Positions 43,696-52,397 are shown, counted from the stretch's first letter. The stretch: DNA of 64,000 nt from Flavobacterium sp. AG291 (GCF_003350375.1 NZ_QQAR01000011.1:1-64000), one strand, 5' to 3'. Notes: generated by a model from the letters alone, not told the origin. Program-made: numbers and translations.

Positions 43696-44657
43696 TACTT
43701 TTTAGGTTTGTATTTAGAATTATCAAAAATTGTTTTGGCATCCATAGCCAAAAGATCCTGCAAAGGTACATTTTTATTATTCTCTGCATAAGCTTTAACA
43801 ATCTGCCAGCCTATCCACTGCCCTATTCTTCCCGGAGACTCATTATCAAGTTCAAGATAAAATTTTGAGAATGGCGCAGGATTAATAAAACGAGCCGGAA
43901 GTTTCGGGTCAGAATCATACAACAGCTTTTTGTCTACAAAATAGCGCCATATTTCAGTTTCATTGGCTTCAGCCCATGCCAATTGTTCTTTGGTATAGCC
44001 TATCCTGTCATGCTCAGGAGTATCAGGAATAAGCAGGTCTTTGGCATATAACTCTTTCCCCCAGTATATCATCAAAGATAACAACTGTCTGTCACGCGGA
44101 GGTGCTACTTTACCATACATAAATGAAGAGGCAATATCCGGCATGATCTGCTCTGGAGTATACTGCTGAATTTCATATTTATTTAATCCTTCATACAGGT
44201 AATTATCTTTACCTAAATACAGGCTAAGCGGAATAAGAATAACTTCAGGCGTATACACAGCTTTGATATCGGTATCATCACTAATAAGTGTTACAACTTT
44301 AGGTGTAGGTAGTTGCGGATAATAATATTTTGCATGCTGAAGAAATGCACCCACCTCATCTTCAAGTTGGTTAAGATTGCTGAATTTTTTATCAGCCTCA
44401 GCCTTAAGCTTTAGCATAAAAGGATCTTTCATCTTATTAATCCATACGGCGTCATCATTCCCTTCAGGAAAAAGATATGGGAATTTTTGTTTTAAAGTTA
44501 CCAGTCCCTGTGGCCCCGCATCAAAGAATTCCTTATCAAAACGCTCAATCTTTACAGCAGGAACAGGTATCTCGGCAATCTTTTTCTCCGCTTCACTTTC
44601 CTTCTTACAACCTGCCAAAACAGCCATAAGCGCAAGGACAAAGATATATTTCTTCAT
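43695..44657 (-). CDS. gldB: Gliding motility lipoprotein GldB
   Basis: A 320-residue lipoprotein with signal MKKYIFVLALMAVLAGC, lipidated at Cys17. Family blocks KIERFDKEFFDAGPQGL, EVILIPLSLYLGKDNYLYEG and SPGRIGQWIGWQIVKAY are present. GldB is essential for gliding in Flavobacterium johnsoniae. It heads the gldB-gldC pair. A TATATTTG element at 44717-44710 gives a 45-nt leader. Confidence 0.95.
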   Translation of the reverse strand: MKKYIFVLALMAVLAGCKKESEAEKKIAEIPVPAVKIERFDKEFFDAGPQGLVTLKQKFPYLFPEGNDDAVWINKMKDPFMLKLKAEADKKFSNLNQLEDEVGAFLQHAKYYYPQLPTPKVVTLISDDTDIKAVYTPEVILIPLSLYLGKDNYLYEGLNKYEIQQYTPEQIMPDIASSFMYGKVAPPRDRQLLSLMIYWGKELYAKDLLIPDTPEHDRIGYTKEQLAWAEANETEIWRYFVDKKLLYDSDPKLPARFINPAPFSKFYLELDNESPGRIGQWIGWQIVKAYAENNKNVPLQDLLAMDAKTIFDNSKYKPKK

Positions 44658-44709
44658 TTTTTGTATTTTTATTAGTAATTTCTTATTAAGGTTTTTATAA
44701 TTTTATCCG

Positions 44710-44717
44710 CAAATATA
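44710..44717 (-). promoter_or_regulatory. gldBC minus-7 element
   Basis: Minus-strand TATATTTG matches TAnnTTTG, 53 bp upstream of gldB. Confidence 0.5.
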
Positions 44718-44744
44718 CAACGCAGTCATTTAATAAAGAAAATT

Positions 44745-45551
44745 ATGCCCATCAAGTCCTTTTTCCAGGCGGAAGCTATAAACAACCATATCGTAAAGTG
44801 GCTACACCACTATGCAGAAAACGCAGGAGTAAAAGGTTTTGTTGTGGGCATATCGGGTGGAATTGATTCGGCACTTACCTCAACACTTTGTGCACAAACA
44901 GGATTACCTACACTTTGCGTTGAGATGCCAATTCATCAGGCAGCAAGTCATGTAAGCCGGGCTCAGGAGCACATAAAGAATCTGAAGGAACGATTTGACA
45001 ATGTATCTTCTGCAAGAGCCGACCTGACTCCGGTGTTTGAAATTTTTAAGGAGCAAACCCCTACAAGCGAAAATCCGTATATACTAGACCTGACTCTCGC
45101 TAATACGAGAGCAAGGCTTAGAATGACAACATTATATTATTATGCAGGCCTTCATAGCGCATTAGTTGCGGGAACAGGTAATAAAGTAGAAGACTTTGGC
45201 GTTGGATTCTTTACAAAGTATGGTGATGGCGGTGTAGACATCAGCCCGATAGCCGATCTTTTAAAGTCTGAAGTAAGAGAACTTGCCAAATACCTAAATG
45301 TAACCCAAACTATTATAAACGCTAAGCCAACAGACGGGCTTTTTGGCGACGACCGAAGCGACGAAGATCAGCTCGGCGCCAGTTACGACGAGCTTGAATG
45401 GGCTATGGAACAGTTGGAAAACGGAAAAAACCACAACGATTTTACCGGAAGGGAAAAAGAGGTTTTTGAAATTTACAAACGACTGAATACCATTAACCAA
45501 CACAAGATGAAACCTATACCAGTATGTAAAATTCCTCAAAAATTGAAATAA
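44745..45551 (+). CDS. nadE: NH3-dependent NAD synthetase
   Basis: Makes NAD from deamido-NAD with ammonia and ATP. The 268-residue protein has the ATP-pyrophosphatase P-loop GFVVGISGGIDSALTS (about 33-48), GTGNKVEDFGVGFFTKYGDGG and DISPIADLLKSEVRELA, then the insert TDGLFGDDRSDEDQLG typical of NadE. No glutaminase domain is attached. It is divergent from gldB with an 87-bp gap. Confidence 0.95.
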   Translation: MPIKSFFQAEAINNHIVKWLHHYAENAGVKGFVVGISGGIDSALTSTLCAQTGLPTLCVEMPIHQAASHVSRAQEHIKNLKERFDNVSSARADLTPVFEIFKEQTPTSENPYILDLTLANTRARLRMTTLYYYAGLHSALVAGTGNKVEDFGVGFFTKYGDGGVDISPIADLLKSEVRELAKYLNVTQTIINAKPTDGLFGDDRSDEDQLGASYDELEWAMEQLENGKNHNDFTGREKEVFEIYKRLNTINQHKMKPIPVCKIPQKLK

Positions 45552-45626
45552 AATTCTTTCATTCACAATTCTTTAAGAATTAAATTATTAAATTTACTAT
45601 AGTCTAAACCCAAAAATCTAACAATT

Positions 45627-46256
45627 ATGATCAAACTATGCCTCGCGGACAATCACCCCGTAGTGCACTACGGCATGAAATCGTATTTCAGCGATAATCC
45701 GCAAATTAGCTTTGCAGGTGTGGTAAACAACCTGGACAACCTTTTGGATACCCTGGGGAAAAAATCAGTAGATGTTGCTGTGATTGACCTGGAACTGGAA
45801 GGATTGACCAGCATTAGTTCAGTAAAGTCTCTTGTTAAGGATTTTCCTGATACTAAGGTAATTATCTTCACTAATCTTGCTGAACAGATTTATGCACCAA
45901 ATGCACTAAAAGCAGGAGTTTCTGCTTATGTACATAAAAGTGCGAAAATGGAAGAGCTTGAGAATGCGATCAAAAAAGTTAACGAAGGTGAAGTAGTATT
46001 CAGCGAAGCTGTTAAGAAAAACCTTGCCCTGTTGAACAAAGGAAAAAAATCCGAGCGTTTGTACAGGAAATTGTCTTCAAGGGAAATTGAGGTATTACGT
46101 TACCTTAGTGAAGGCAAGAAAAACAAGGAGATCGCAAAACTGCTTGACCTAAATGAGAAAACAATCAGTACGTACAAACTGCGACTGCTAACAAAACTAC
46201 ATGTTACAAACCTTGTAGACCTTGTTAACAAAGCTAAAACGTTAGACATTGTTTAA
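45627..46256 (+). CDS. Orphan LuxR-family response regulator
   Basis: A 209-residue two-domain regulator. Receiver: LADNHPVV in place of the usual pair of acids (Asp8, Asn9), phospho-acceptor VIDLELEG (Asp54) and the lysine in VHKSAKME. Output: a NarL/LuxR helix-turn-helix, LSSREIEVLRYLSEGKKNKEIAKLL to NEKTISTYKLRLLTKL. No histidine kinase is adjacent. Similar single regulators occur in many Bacteroidota; the target genes are unknown. Confidence 0.88.
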   Translation: MIKLCLADNHPVVHYGMKSYFSDNPQISFAGVVNNLDNLLDTLGKKSVDVAVIDLELEGLTSISSVKSLVKDFPDTKVIIFTNLAEQIYAPNALKAGVSAYVHKSAKMEELENAIKKVNEGEVVFSEAVKKNLALLNKGKKSERLYRKLSSREIEVLRYLSEGKKNKEIAKLLDLNEKTISTYKLRLLTKLHVTNLVDLVNKAKTLDIV

Positions 46257-46343
46257 TCACAAAAAACTATCCTCGGAAAACAACATTACACTTACTATAA
46301 AGTATTAGTGCGGTATTGTTTTGCCAATACCCACCAACCAAAT

Positions 46344-46373
46344 AAAACGCCCCGCTTACTACCGGGGCGTTTT
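46344..46373. terminator. Bidirectional terminator between regulator and dnaG
   Basis: Stem AAAACGCCCCG/CGGGGCGTTTT (46344-46354 with 46363-46373) flanked by T-runs; serves both convergent genes. Confidence 0.88.
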
Positions 46374-46377
46374 TATT

Positions 46378-48381
46378 TTATATGTTTAATTTCCTTACTC
46401 TTATTCGTCCTAATTTTTCAGATACCTTATTAATAAAAACCTGATTGTCCCTAATCTGTAGCATTATTTCATCATTATCAGCATTAGGCAAAACTTGTGA
46501 TATAAGACTTGCGATGTATTTATCCATCAATCTCCATCTTAAATCCAGAATTAGCTGATCTACATGTTCAACAATTGTATCGACCTTTAATCTTACGGGT
46601 ATACTTTGCTTTTCTTCCCAACCACTTAAAAGATATTTTTCATCTTCCATGTACAGCTCGGTTGCAAACCCTTGTAAGTCCTGAGAAACATCATTTATTG
46701 AAAAAGCCCGTTTTTCTGTCAGCGCATAGGATTTATAAATCAATTCGTCATACAATCCTTTAAAGAGCGTATTTGAAAACTCAATTTCGTCTTCAAGAAT
46801 ATTCATGTATATCCTCTCATATACCCTGCACATTTTCTTTTCCTTGACAAGCTTTTCAACTCCAAACTCATCAAACTTTATGTAACTATCCTCAAATTCA
46901 TCCTCAACGTGCCCATATTTTAAAAGCGCATCAACAATTGCTTTTTCTATGCCATCTAACGAACTCATTTCCTCATTCCTATATTGCTCGTCCGGAGACA
47001 TCATTACGTCATCATACACAGGCCTCATTGCGTTCTCACGCTGCTCTTCCTTCATCTTTTTTCCGGCATCTGCGACATCTTTTTGTACCAGTTGGGCAAG
47101 TGTACTGGAAAGTACCTGTTCTGATATATCCATTATGCGTGCACATTCCTGAATATATATTTCACGCTGAATACGATCAGGTATCTTAGAGATACTGGTA
47201 ACCATATCCCTAATCAGTCCGGCTTTCTTTACAGGATCGTTCTTTGCTTCATCCATAAGAAGCCCTGCCTTAAACTGTATAAAATCTTTAGAATTATCAT
47301 TCAGGTAAGCAACCAGCTCATCATGTGGCGTTTTCTTGGCAAAACTGTCAGGATCTTCGCCATCAGGAAAGGCACACACCTTTACGTTCATTCCTTCTTC
47401 AAGAATAAGATCGATACCACGGATAGAAGCCCTTAATCCTGCTGCATCACCATCAAAAAGAACCGTTATGTTTTTCGTAAGCCTGTTGATAAGCCTTATC
47501 TGATCAGGTGTAAGTGCAGTACCCGATGACGCTACCGTATTTTCTATACCTGCCTGATGGAATTGTATTACATCTGTATATCCCTCTACAAGGTAACAGT
47601 TATCAAGTTTAGCGATAGCCTGCTTAGCATGGTAAATACCATAAAGCACTTTACTCTTATGATAAATGTCGCTTTCAGGTGAATTGAGGTATTTGGCAGC
47701 TTTTTTATCGTTTCCTAATATTCTCCCTCCAAAACCAAGCACTCGCCCCGACATACTTTGAATAGGAAACATAACCCTACCGCGAAAACGGTCAATATGT
47801 CTGCCATCTTCACGCACAATTGTAAATCCTGTCTTATCAAGATACTCGAGCTTGTAAGCCTTACCAAGCGCTTCTTTCGTAAAGGCATCCCATTCTTCCG
47901 GAGAATAACCTAATCCGAATTTTTTTATGGTATCACCTGTAAAACCACGCTCCTTAAAATAAGAGTAGCCAATAGCCTGTCCTTCGTCGGTATTTGAAAG
48001 GGTATTTTGAAAATATTTTTGAGCAAACTCCGAGACAAGATACATACTCTCCTTCTCATTTGCCTGTTCTTTATCTTGTTCCGTCTGCTCGGTTTCTTCG
48101 AGTTCTATATTGTATTTTTTTGCCAGGTATCGAATAGCCTCCGGATAGGTAAAATGTTCGTGTTCCATTAAAAAGGCCACCGCATTCCCACCTTTACCCG
48201 AACTAAAATCTTTCCATATCTGCTTTACCGGCGACACCATAAACGAAGGCGATTTTTCATTACTGAACGGGCTCAACCCTTTAAGGTTTGAACCTGCTCT
48301 TTTTAAATTAACAAAATCACCAATAACCTCCTCAACGCGGGCGGTCTCAAAAACGGTATCTATACTGGCTTTGGATATCAA
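46378..48381 (-). CDS. dnaG: DNA primase DnaG, zinc ligands replaced
   Basis: Synthesises RNA primers at the replication fork. The TOPRIM core is intact (VEGYTDVIQ, VLFDGDAAGLRA, FPDGEDPDSF). The N-terminal domain keeps the CHC2 fold (GLSPFSNEKSPSF and DFSSGKGGNAVAFLM), but the four metal ligands are gone: Ser37, Ser40, Asp58 and Ser61 replace Cys, His, Cys and Cys. The C-terminal region should bind helicase. The start is TTG 48381 (no ATG in frame upstream), 29 bp below a TAACTTTG element. This looks like a lineage feature, not decay, since all other motifs are kept. Confidence 0.93.
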   Translation of the reverse strand: MISKASIDTVFETARVEEVIGDFVNLKRAGSNLKGLSPFSNEKSPSFMVSPVKQIWKDFSSGKGGNAVAFLMEHEHFTYPEAIRYLAKKYNIELEETEQTEQDKEQANEKESMYLVSEFAQKYFQNTLSNTDEGQAIGYSYFKERGFTGDTIKKFGLGYSPEEWDAFTKEALGKAYKLEYLDKTGFTIVREDGRHIDRFRGRVMFPIQSMSGRVLGFGGRILGNDKKAAKYLNSPESDIYHKSKVLYGIYHAKQAIAKLDNCYLVEGYTDVIQFHQAGIENTVASSGTALTPDQIRLINRLTKNITVLFDGDAAGLRASIRGIDLILEEGMNVKVCAFPDGEDPDSFAKKTPHDELVAYLNDNSKDFIQFKAGLLMDEAKNDPVKKAGLIRDMVTSISKIPDRIQREIYIQECARIMDISEQVLSSTLAQLVQKDVADAGKKMKEEQRENAMRPVYDDVMMSPDEQYRNEEMSSLDGIEKAIVDALLKYGHVEDEFEDSYIKFDEFGVEKLVKEKKMCRVYERIYMNILEDEIEFSNTLFKGLYDELIYKSYALTEKRAFSINDVSQDLQGFATELYMEDEKYLLSGWEEKQSIPVRLKVDTIVEHVDQLILDLRWRLMDKYIASLISQVLPNADNDEIMLQIRDNQVFINKVSEKLGRIRVRKLNI

Positions 48382-48409
48382 AATGTAACAGGAAAAATTA
48401 TATGAGTGC

Positions 48410-48417
48410 CAAAGTTA
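48410..48417 (-). promoter_or_regulatory. dnaG minus-7 element
   Basis: Minus-strand TAACTTTG matches TAnnTTTG. It lies downstream of the terminator at 48424-48454, so dnaG has its own promoter. Confidence 0.55.
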
Positions 48418-48423
48418 CAAAAT

Positions 48424-48454
48424 AAAAAAGCAGGCTCTTACTCAGCCTGCTTTT
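48424..48454 (-). terminator. Terminator upstream of dnaG
   Basis: Stem AAAAGCAGGCT/AGCCTGCTTTT (48426-48436 with 48444-48454) with a T-run on the minus strand. It is far (over 280 bp) from the outer-membrane gene, which already has a terminator, so it probably ends another transcript. Confidence 0.8.
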
Positions 48455-48567
48455 CATTACCAAAAAAAAAAGAAATACACTACATCTAATGATCACTGAT
48501 CCTGTTAAAGTATTAAGAATTGGACAGTTCCTTACACTTTGATAACCTTTCACAGTAATCCTAAAAA
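48427..48567 (-). ncRNA. Candidate small RNA between dnaG and the outer-membrane gene
   Basis: A promoter (TTG 48600-48598, 16-nt spacer, TATTTTTG 48581-48574) and the terminator at 48424-48454 bracket about 140 nt on the minus strand with no credible open frame. Upstream, the hairpins at 48601-48624 and 48681-48715 insulate it from the neighbouring gene. The start is estimated from the promoter. Confidence 0.45.
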
Positions 48568-48600
48568 CTTTTTCAAAAATACGCCCAAAGTACCTTTCAA

Positions 48601-48624
48601 AAAATACCCAACAATGGGTATTTT
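48601..48624 (-). terminator. Second hairpin upstream of the candidate small RNA
   Basis: Perfect 9-bp arms AAAATACCC/GGGTATTTT around a 6-nt loop, with a T-run on the minus strand. It resembles a terminator. A 17-codon frame begins upstream at ATG 48650 and ends in the hairpin. Confidence 0.55.
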
Positions 48625-48680
48625 ACTCTTTTCAATGTTAAGAATTGCATTTTTTCACCAAATGGTGACATACATAATAA

Positions 48681-48715
48681 AAAGAAGGGTGTCGTTTACG
48701 CCAACACCCTTCTTT
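48681..48715 (-). terminator. Terminator of the outer-membrane protein operon
   Basis: Perfect 12-bp arms AAAGAAGGGTGT/ACACCCTTCTTT around 11 nt, with a T-run on the minus strand, 26 bp after the stop at 48741. Confidence 0.85.
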
Positions 48716-48740
48716 CAAAGTACAAAACTAACCCTTATGT

Positions 48741-49808
48741 TTAATTGAAGTCAAAACGCAATCCTAAAGAAAAGTTATTCTGATCAATATCGTTGTTATT
48801 AAATACCGGCTGAAGATCGTATTTTGCATACACACTAATATCTCTATAACCTACATAAGCACTTAAACCGTATGCAAAATCATTTACATTAAAATCGCCT
48901 TTGGTTTTATCCCTAACCCTGTTACCATTATCATTCTTGTATTTAAGAATCTGTTTCTCTTTTACATTTACACCTGCATATCCTCCAACACCTAACCTGA
49001 AACCTTTCTGAATCGGATAATATACCTTATCTCCATTCACTTTTTTTGGAGTAAAATCAAATTCCAAATGCATTGGCACAACAAGGTTAACATAACGAAG
49101 ACGTACCTTATCAAGATTCCTTCCTGAATCTACTAATAATGTCTTATCTCCATCTGTCACGAATATTTTATCATCCTTTGGCCTTAGATTGTTATACTGA
49201 AGTGAAAGTCCGTATTTAAAATGCAGCAGATTATTGTTGTCGAATATTCTTGTATTCCATGCTATACCCCACTCATAAAAATCAGATCTGTCCTCAAAAT
49301 TCGCGGTATCCACTTTTCCGTCAGTCATTAGGCGGTTTATCCCTAAAGCAAACACAAACTGCGAAGTAGTCCTTTTGTAATCATAACGTTGTACAGAAAC
49401 CTTAGTAGAATCTTCGTCATCATCGCCTCTTTCATAAGTAATAAAAGCTATCTTGTGCTTTTTTCTATCATTGTATGCCACTTTACCATCTACTTTATCT
49501 TTTACCAACTGATCTAGTTTAGCTTGTTCTACTGCTACTTTAGTTTCGATATTTGTAGCACGTTTTTCAGCATATTGCTGCTTTTGTGCTTCAGCCTGCT
49601 CTGCTGTTATCTCTTTATTATCAAGCTTAACATTTACCGATTCTACCTCAATTTTAAGCGAATCCTTTTGCTGTTTGGTAATAGTCTCTATGTTTTTAGA
49701 GATCTCTTTAGCTCTTTCTTCAAAAGTTGCAGGCTTAGTTTCCTGTCCTAAAACTTTGGTCGCAAGAAGGCATAGCAATCCTGCCACATAAAAAGTTATT
49801 GTTTTCAT
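48741..49808 (-). CDS. Outer-membrane beta-barrel protein with coiled-coil N-terminus
   Basis: A 355-residue exported protein: signal peptide (1-21), a charged helical region likely to be coiled coil (about 27-110, for example ITKQQKDSLKIEVESVN), then a beta-rich part with alternating strands and a C-terminal NNFSLGLRFDFN, ending in phenylalanine-Asn like an outer-membrane barrel. It is third in an operon behind an ECF sigma factor and its putative anti-sigma, a layout that often regulates an envelope protein. Specific function unknown. Confidence 0.75.
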   Translation of the reverse strand: MKTITFYVAGLLCLLATKVLGQETKPATFEERAKEISKNIETITKQQKDSLKIEVESVNVKLDNKEITAEQAEAQKQQYAEKRATNIETKVAVEQAKLDQLVKDKVDGKVAYNDRKKHKIAFITYERGDDDEDSTKVSVQRYDYKRTTSQFVFALGINRLMTDGKVDTANFEDRSDFYEWGIAWNTRIFDNNNLLHFKYGLSLQYNNLRPKDDKIFVTDGDKTLLVDSGRNLDKVRLRYVNLVVPMHLEFDFTPKKVNGDKVYYPIQKGFRLGVGGYAGVNVKEKQILKYKNDNGNRVRDKTKGDFNVNDFAYGLSAYVGYRDISVYAKYDLQPVFNNNDIDQNNFSLGLRFDFN

Positions 49809-49842
49809 GTTGATGATTTTTAATTATTTGTTATTGGTGATT

Positions 49843-50514
49843 TTATTCGTAATTCCTGTTCGCAACTGCCGAGCGCACTGCTTTAAAGTTTTTAGCTGCT
49901 CCTATAAGTACCCTGTCTTTAAAACTATCGTCAAGTTCTTCTTCAACAGCCGAAAGCAGTGAGTTTGGATCTACTTTTACAGTTGATTTCTTTTTAGCTG
50001 TTTCGGCAGATGTTGCATCAGCAAGTATTTTGTCAGTATTTTCGCGCACTATTATCGGCGACTCTTGTTTCTCATTTGAAGCAATCACTCCCTGTGGTAA
50101 AACCTGTGTAGCTTTTTCTGTTTTAATAATAGTTTTTCCTGCCTCGGTATTGATCTTTCCACTTTGTTTACGAGGCGACTGATGAGCAACGGCTTCCTGT
50201 GTTCTTACCGGAGCAACAACCACCTCACTCTCTACGGAATCAGACTCGTTTTGAACCTCATTATCATTTACCACTACACTATTATTGGTGTCAATTCCTG
50301 AATTTTCCTTTTCCTGGTTTAAGAACAGTACCCCAACCAGAAGGAATACTAAAAAAGCAGCAGCGATATACATCCAGCTTCTGTTCTTTTTCGGTTTTTT
50401 ATTTTCAGCAACCGAAAGCATCGCATCAAGCCTGTCCCAGGCCATGTCAGAGGGCTGAATGGTCCTTTGCTCCAGCTTCTCTTTAAACTCCTTTTCCATT
50501 TTATTCGGTTCCAT
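49843..50514 (-). CDS. Putative anti-sigma factor, single-pass membrane protein
   Basis: A 223-residue protein: about 45 cytoplasmic residues (MEKEFKEKLEQRTIQPSDMAW, WDRLDAMLSVAEN), one helix (WMYIAAAFLVFLLVGVLFL), then a Ser/Thr/Val/Lys-rich periplasmic region without recognisable fold. That is the layout of many Bacteroidota anti-sigma factors. The start ATG 50514 overlaps the sigma-factor stop by 14 bp; ATG 50499 is an alternative that directly follows that stop. The outer-membrane gene follows after 34 bp. Confidence 0.75.
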   Translation of the reverse strand: MEPNKMEKEFKEKLEQRTIQPSDMAWDRLDAMLSVAENKKPKKNRSWMYIAAAFLVFLLVGVLFLNQEKENSGIDTNNSVVVNDNEVQNESDSVESEVVVAPVRTQEAVAHQSPRKQSGKINTEAGKTIIKTEKATQVLPQGVIASNEKQESPIIVRENTDKILADATSAETAKKKSTVKVDPNSLLSAVEEELDDSFKDRVLIGAAKNFKAVRSAVANRNYE

Positions 50515-51061
50515 TTTCGTAATTCTTTAATTTGTTAATCTGATCCTTCAGCATCTTCCTTGCATGCGACAACTGCGATTTCGATGTACCTTCGTTTATC
50601 CCGAGCATCTTCGCTATTTCCTGGTGCTTAAACCCCTCAATCGCATAAAGGTTAAACACCATCCGGTATCCGTCCGGCAAACCATCAATGAGCGATTGTA
50701 TATCTTCTACCGAAAAATGACTTTCTATATTATTAAAAGTATCTTCCACATAAAACTCATCTTCAAGGAACTTTACTTTTTTCTGCACCCTCAGGTAAGA
50801 AATACATTCATTTACCATTATCCTCCTGATCCAGCCTTCAAAACTCCCTTTATTCTCAAAGTTTTTTATATTGGTAAAGACTTTCATAAAGGCCGTTATC
50901 ATTATATCTTCTGCCTGGTGTACATCTTTTACATACTGCCTGCAAATACTCAGCATCTTCGGAGCATGTTTAGAGTAGATCTGTTGCTGTGCGTGACGAT
51001 TATTCTCCGCCGCCTGTGCAATGGTATCTTTCTCTTCCTGATGTAGGGCAATTACTTTCAA
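50501..51061 (-). CDS. ECF-type RNA polymerase sigma factor
   Basis: A 186-residue sigma-70 family protein with region 2 (ICRQYVKDVHQAEDIMITAF, FENKGSFEGWIRRIMVNECI) and region 4 (GYRMVFNLYAIEGFKHQEIA, GINEGTSKSQLSHARKML). No region 3 is present, so it is extracytoplasmic-function type. The start is TTG 51061, with no in-frame ATG ahead. It is first in a sigma / anti-sigma / outer-membrane operon and may control its own transcription in response to envelope state. Confidence 0.92.
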   Translation of the reverse strand: MKVIALHQEEKDTIAQAAENNRHAQQQIYSKHAPKMLSICRQYVKDVHQAEDIMITAFMKVFTNIKNFENKGSFEGWIRRIMVNECISYLRVQKKVKFLEDEFYVEDTFNNIESHFSVEDIQSLIDGLPDGYRMVFNLYAIEGFKHQEIAKMLGINEGTSKSQLSHARKMLKDQINKLKNYENGTE

Positions 51062-51211
51062 AACGATTGGTTGTTTGGTTTAGCGGTCATTTTTCAATTA
51101 TTAACCGACTTCTATTAGCATAGACGAGATGTCTTTTAAAATGGTTGCATCAATAGATAAAAATAATTCATTTTTTATAAATATTTTTTTTTGACCACTC
51201 AAAATAAAAAC

Positions 51212-51237
51212 ATAAAAGCCACTCAATGAGCGGCTTT
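51212..51237 (-). terminator. Terminator of the polyprenyl synthase gene
   Basis: Minus strand: AAAGCC-CTC/GAG-GGCTTT with a single mismatch and a 3-nt loop, followed by a T-rich stretch. Confidence 0.65.
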
Positions 51238-51258
51238 ACTTAAATATTGGACTTAAAA

Positions 51259-52236
51259 TTATATTTTTCTTTCTATAACATAATTTACCATCAGCACTAA
51301 TGCATCTTTATATATGGATGCCGGATAGTCTGCTAATAATAAAAGAGCCTCTTCCCTAAACTCTGCCATGCGCTTTTCAGCATAAGCCAGTCCCTGTTTC
51401 TTCTTAACAAAGTCAATAACCTCCTTAACGCGTTTTTTGTCTTTGTTATGGTTCTTAACCGAGTTTATTACCCATCGTTTTTCTTCTTTAGTGCAATTAT
51501 TAAGCGCATAGATAAGCGGAAGGGTCATTTTTTGTTCTTTAATATCAATACCTGTAGGTTTACCTATCGAATCTTCAGTATAATCAAACAGGTCATCTTT
51601 AATTTGGAAAGCCATACCTATAAGCTCCCCAAACTTTCTCATCCTTTCGGTATGCACCCCATCCGGATCTACCGAACAGGCTCCCAACGAGCAGCATGCT
51701 GCAATAAGTGTCGCCGTTTTTTGACGTATGATCTCATAATATACATCCTCCGTAATATCAAGCCTGCGGGCTTTCTCAATCTGAAGCAGCTCTCCTTCGC
51801 TCATTTCACGTACGGCTACCGATATTATCCTTAGCAAATCAAAATCGCCATTATCGATAGAAAGCAGCAATCCTTTAGAAAGCAGATAGTCTCCAACTAA
51901 TACTGCAATCTTATTCTTCCATAATGCATTAATAGAAAAGAATCCCCTGCGCCTGTTACTGTCATCCACGACATCATCATGCACCAGGGTAGCGGTATGG
52001 ATAAGCTCAATTACTGATGCTCCCCTGTAAGTGCGTTCGTTTACTGTACCGCCGCTTACCATTTTAGCAGTAAGGAACACAAACATAGGGCGCATCTGCT
52101 TCCCTTTACGATTTACTATATAATATGTGATTCTGTTTAGCAACGCCACTTTAGAAGACATCGACTCATGAAACTTTTTCTCGAAAAGTTCCATTTCCTG
52201 AGATATGGGCTGCTTAATTTGCTCGGTAATTTTCAT
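51259..52236 (-). CDS. Polyprenyl synthetase family protein (trans-isoprenyl diphosphate synthase)
   Basis: From ATG 52236 this is 325 residues with both aspartate-rich motifs: LVHDDVVDDSNRRRG (first, DDxxxD-like) and QIKDDLFDYTEDS (second, DDxxD). KGKQMRPMFVFL carries the binding arginine. Homologues make octaprenyl or longer diphosphates for menaquinone, or undecaprenyl precursors; chain length cannot be read here. The frame extends to 52272, but a TATTTTTG element (52250-52243) lies in that part, so ATG 52236 is correct and the mRNA leader is nearly absent. Confidence 0.92.
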   Translation of the reverse strand: MKITEQIKQPISQEMELFEKKFHESMSSKVALLNRITYYIVNRKGKQMRPMFVFLTAKMVSGGTVNERTYRGASVIELIHTATLVHDDVVDDSNRRRGFFSINALWKNKIAVLVGDYLLSKGLLLSIDNGDFDLLRIISVAVREMSEGELLQIEKARRLDITEDVYYEIIRQKTATLIAACCSLGACSVDPDGVHTERMRKFGELIGMAFQIKDDLFDYTEDSIGKPTGIDIKEQKMTLPLIYALNNCTKEEKRWVINSVKNHNKDKKRVKEVIDFVKKKQGLAYAEKRMAEFREEALLLLADYPASIYKDALVLMVNYVIERKI

Positions 52237-52357
52237 GCCCTCCAAAAATACGCAAAAGCGAGTTAACAGCAAACACTACTTTGCTTCAAAAATTTTAATA
52301 TTTCTTTAAAAAACACATACCTCTTTTACGGTTAAATATAAAGCCAAACATTAAAAA

Positions 52358-52397
52358 AAACGAAAGCCGCCGGTTATACTCCGGCGGCTTCGTTTTT
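52358..52397 (-). terminator. rlmN terminator overlapping its stop codon
   Basis: Stem of about 12 bp (CGAAGCCGCCGG with CCGGCGGCTTTCG) spans 52361-52392. The rlmN stop codon at 52376-52374 lies in its 7-nt loop. A T-run follows on the minus strand. Confidence 0.85.

Noticed and set aside
48539..48748. Plus-strand 69-residue frame in the dnaG upstream region
   Set aside because: It spans three hairpins and the end of the outer-membrane gene, and has no ribosome-binding site or family.
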